In this document: positions 4,718-6,210 of the stretch, piece by piece
Layout: the number at the start of each line of letters is the position of its first letter
How positions within the stretch are numbered: position 1 is the first letter of the stretch
Origin: Anaerolineae bacterium
GTDB lineage: Bacteria; Chloroflexota; Anaerolineae; SpSt-600
NCBI GenBank assembly: GCA_028275425.1
Contig: JAPWUT010000109.1
Location: 1-6,210, forward strand
Direction of reading: 5' to 3'
Length of the DNA: 6,210 bases
The notes under the pieces: generated by a model
What the model was told of the DNA's origin: nothing
The model's input: only the letters and a program-made list of their open reading frames with translations
Databases searched by the model: none
Translations under genes and position numbers: made by a program

Positions 4718-5116
4718 ATGGTAATGACCGATCCCATCGCCGATATGCTTACTCGCATAAGGAATGCTCTCATGGCCAGGCATAAAGAGGTGAAAATCCC
4801 TGGCTCTAAGATAAAGGTGGCCATAGCTCGCGTCCTCAAAGAGGAGGGCTACATTGAGGATTTTGTGGTTACGAAGGATAAGCCCCAGCCCATGCTGGTT
4901 ATAACCCTCAAGTACGACGAGAACGGCAAGCCGGTCATCACTGGCCTAAAAAGGGTGAGCAAACCCGGAAGGAGGATTTATGTAGGGAGGAAGGAGATTC
5001 CGAGGGTCCTGAGCGGGATGGGCATAGCCATCCTCTCTACTCCCAAGGGGGTTATAACCGATAAGCAGGCTCGCCGCCTGAGGGTGGGGGGCGAAGTATT
5101 ATGCTACGTGTGGTAG
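4718..5116 (+). CDS. rpsH: 30S ribosomal protein S8
   Basis: Encodes 132 residues from ATG 4718, the standard 130-132. S8 is a primary binder of 16S rRNA helix 21 in the central domain and in E. coli also represses its own operon by binding the mRNA near rplE. Recognised from MTDPIADMLTRIRNA (3-17), the N-terminal alpha/beta half with KIPGSKIKVAIARVLKEEGY (26-45), then LKRVSKPGRRIYVG (77-90), GMGIAILSTPKGVITDKQAR (100-119) and the end GGEVLCYVW (124-132), which includes the family RNA-binding STPKG segment. MVMTDP is a common start; ATG 4724 is a possible alternative only two residues shorter, and GTG 4700 would add residues with no family match. The TAG stop is part of TAGGAGG, which serves rplF. 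Confidence 0.98.
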   Translation: MVMTDPIADMLTRIRNALMARHKEVKIPGSKIKVAIARVLKEEGYIEDFVVTKDKPQPMLVITLKYDENGKPVITGLKRVSKPGRRIYVGRKEIPRVLSGMGIAILSTPKGVITDKQARRLRVGGEVLCYVW

Positions 5117-5120
5117 GAGG
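5115..5120 (+). promoter_or_regulatory. Shine-Dalgarno that sets the GTG start of rplF
   Basis: AGGAGG starts inside the rpsH TAG stop and ends six bases before GTG 5127. There is no ATG between the site and the conserved SRIGRKPIPIP, so GTG is the start. Confidence 0.85.
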
Positions 5121-5126
5121 TTAGCC

Positions 5127-5687
5127 GTGTCAAGGATAGGGCGCAAACCAATCCCCATCCCAGCAGGGGTAGAAGTGAAGATAGATAACCTCACCGTTAC
5201 GGTAAAGGGGCCTAAGGGCCAGCTCACCAGGACCTTCCCCGAAGGCGTTACTGTGGCCGTTAAAGATGGCCAAATTGTGGTGGGCAGAGTAAGCGATGAC
5301 CGCCGTCACAAGGCCTTCCACGGCCTTACCAGGGCCCTTCTGGCTAACATGGTGGAAGGGGTAACCAAAGGCTTTGAAAAGAAGCTGGAGATTGAAGGAG
5401 TAGGGTACAAAGCTGAGCTTCAGGGGAAGGACTTGGTGCTCTGGGTTGGGTATTCCCACCCCGTTAGGATTCAGCCCTTGCCCGGAATAAGCTTTGTGGT
5501 AGACAAAGGCGGCCGCGAGATAACCGTTCAAGGGATAGACAAAGAATTAGTGGGGGAAATGGCTGCCAGGATTAGGAGGGTTCGCCCTCCGGAGCCTTAC
5601 AAGGGCAAGGGCATAAGGTATGTCGGCGAACAGATACGCCGCAAGCAAGGTAAGGCTGGGAAGATCGGCAAAGGAGGTAAGAAGTGA
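5127..5687 (+). CDS. rplF: 50S ribosomal protein L6 (GTG start)
   Basis: Encodes 186 residues, slightly above the usual 176-184 because of a basic glycine-lysine tail. L6 binds 23S rRNA helix 97 and supports the sarcin-ricin loop region where translation factors act. It has two copies of the L6 fold. First half: SRIGRKPIPIPAGV (2-15), VTVKGPKGQL (24-33), HGLTRALLANMVEGVTKGF (65-83). Second half: KLEIEGVGYKAEL (86-98), GYSHPV (108-113), and the signature GIDKELVGEMAARIR (136-150) followed by RPPEPYKGKGIRY (153-165). The start is GTG at 5127, fixed by the AGGAGG six bases upstream. The last residues (GKIGKGGKK) are encoded by bases that also hold the AAGGAGG of rplR, and the coding regions overlap by four bases (GTGA). 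Confidence 0.98.
   Translation: MSRIGRKPIPIPAGVEVKIDNLTVTVKGPKGQLTRTFPEGVTVAVKDGQIVVGRVSDDRRHKAFHGLTRALLANMVEGVTKGFEKKLEIEGVGYKAELQGKDLVLWVGYSHPVRIQPLPGISFVVDKGGREITVQGIDKELVGEMAARIRRVRPPEPYKGKGIRYVGEQIRRKQGKAGKIGKGGKK
5671..5677 (+). promoter_or_regulatory. Shine-Dalgarno of rplR embedded in rplF
   Basis: AAGGAGG is located in the K-G-G codons near the L6 C-terminus and ends six bases before GTG 5684. It supports initiation at the GTG that overlaps the rplF TGA. Confidence 0.8.
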
Positions 5688-6052
5688 GCTGGGAGAAGGA
5701 TAGGGCTGAAGCGCGCAAGAGGCGTCACAAGCGTGTGCGTAAGAAAGTATTCGGCACTCCTGAGCGCCCACGTTTGTGCGTCTTCCGGAGCCTTAAGCAT
5801 ATCTATGCCCAAATCATTGATGATACCATCGGGCACACTTTGGTAGCGGCTTCAACCTTGGACCCTGCTATAAGGGAGAAGATAAAGGGCAAGACCAAAA
5901 CGGAGCAGGCCAGGGAAGTGGGTCTTCTCCTGGCTCAGAAAGCTCTGGCCAAGGGGATTACTAAGGTGGCCTTTGACCGTGGTGGGTACAAGTACCACGG
6001 CCGGGTGAAAGCCTTGGCCGAAGGTGCCCGTAAAGGTGGGCTGGAATTCTAA
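5684..6052 (+). CDS. rplR: 50S ribosomal protein L18 (GTG start)
   Basis: Encodes 122 residues, typical for bacterial L18 (about 117-122). L18 binds 5S rRNA and, with L5, anchors it in the central protuberance. The N-terminus is strongly basic (RAEARKRRHKRVRKK, 7-21), as needed for RNA binding. The family core follows: GTPERPRLCVFRSLKHIYAQ (24-43) and IIDDTIGHTLVAASTLD (44-60), then the C-terminal signature AFDRGGYKYHGRVKALAEGA (96-115) ending RKGGLEF. The GTG start forms a GTGA overlap with the rplF stop, and AAGGAGG lies six bases upstream; no ATG is available before the conserved region. This four-base overlap points to translational coupling of L6 and L18. Fifteen bases separate it from rpsE. 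Confidence 0.98.
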   Translation: MSWEKDRAEARKRRHKRVRKKVFGTPERPRLCVFRSLKHIYAQIIDDTIGHTLVAASTLDPAIREKIKGKTKTEQAREVGLLLAQKALAKGITKVAFDRGGYKYHGRVKALAEGARKGGLEF

Positions 6053-6067
6053 CGGGAGGATTGAGAT

Positions 6068-6210
6068 ATGGAGCTGGAAGAACTCAGGCCCTTCGGGGTG
6101 GAAGAGCTGGATGAGAGGGTAATAGAGATAAAGCGCACGGCTAAGATGATGAAAGGAGGCCGGCGCTTCCACTTCAGGGCTTTGGTAGTGGTCGGCGACA
6201 ACAAAGGCCG
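6068..6210 (+). CDS. rpsE: 30S ribosomal protein S5, N-terminal fragment (3' end outside window)
   Basis: The first 47 codons plus two bases are present before the window ends. S5 stabilises the 30S body near the decoding centre and mRNA entry, and affects translational accuracy. The recognisable part is LDERVIEIKRTAKMMKGGRR (14-33) followed by FHFRALVVVGDNKG (34-47), the start of the conserved double-stranded-RNA-binding-like domain of S5. The short acidic leader MELEELRPFGVEE precedes it; such leaders vary between species. ATG 6068 is supported by GGAGG at 6055-6059, eight bases upstream, and by the position after rplR, which is the conserved spc order. The next expected genes, outside the window, would be rpmD and rplO. 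Confidence 0.97.
   Translation, partial: MELEELRPFGVEELDERVIEIKRTAKMMKGGRRFHFRALVVVGDNKG

Noticed and set aside
1..6210. Possibility of a novel accessory or defence system in the window
   Set aside because: Every base apart from gaps of at most 19 belongs to a recognised ribosomal protein gene in the standard order; there is no space for other genes.

Overview
The window is one uninterrupted block of ribosomal protein genes, all on the + strand: the distal S10 operon fused to the proximal spc operon. The order is rplW (3' end only), rplB, rpsS, rplV, rpsC, rplP, rpmC, rpsQ, rplN, rplX, rplE, rpsN (zinc type), rpsH, rplF, rplR and rpsE (5' end only). That is 14 complete genes and two cut by the window edges. 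The longest gap between genes is 19 bases, so there is no gene-free stretch to describe. I see no RNA gene, mobile element, CRISPR array, repeat, riboswitch or intrinsic terminator.

The organism is a bacterium: the bacterial gene set and order and the strong Shine-Dalgarno (SD) sequences before every complete gene show this. S14 is the short zinc-binding form, and L24 carries a C-terminal four-cysteine zinc ribbon. Together with the style of L5 (motifs such as LVWPEIDY and the GMPFR tail), this suggests Chloroflexota, possibly an Anaerolineae-like or related uncultured lineage. The assignment is from memory of family sequences and is only moderately secure. Base composition looks moderately GC-rich by eye. 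Ile is often ATA and Arg often AGG, which fits a thermophilic or deep-branching lineage but does not prove it.

Layout: positions 1-3209 hold the S10-operon part (L23 tail to S17) and 3224-6210 hold the spc part (L14 to S5). Only 14 bases separate rpsQ from rplN, so a separate spc promoter in the gap is not plausible and the block is probably one transcript. The genes are tightly coupled for translation: rplF/rplR overlap by 4 bases, rplE/rpsN by 1, and rpmC and rpsQ abut. The SD of the next gene often contains the previous stop codon (TAAAGGAGG three times) or lies inside the codons of the previous protein's C-terminus. Start codons are ATG except TTG for rpsC and GTG for rplF and rplR.

All products are structural parts of the 30S or 50S subunit made in matched amounts. 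I find no undescribed system here. The points worth a second look are local: an unusual L22 hairpin tip, an insertion in L24, the codon usage, and the apparent absence of an internal promoter or S8-type regulatory site.
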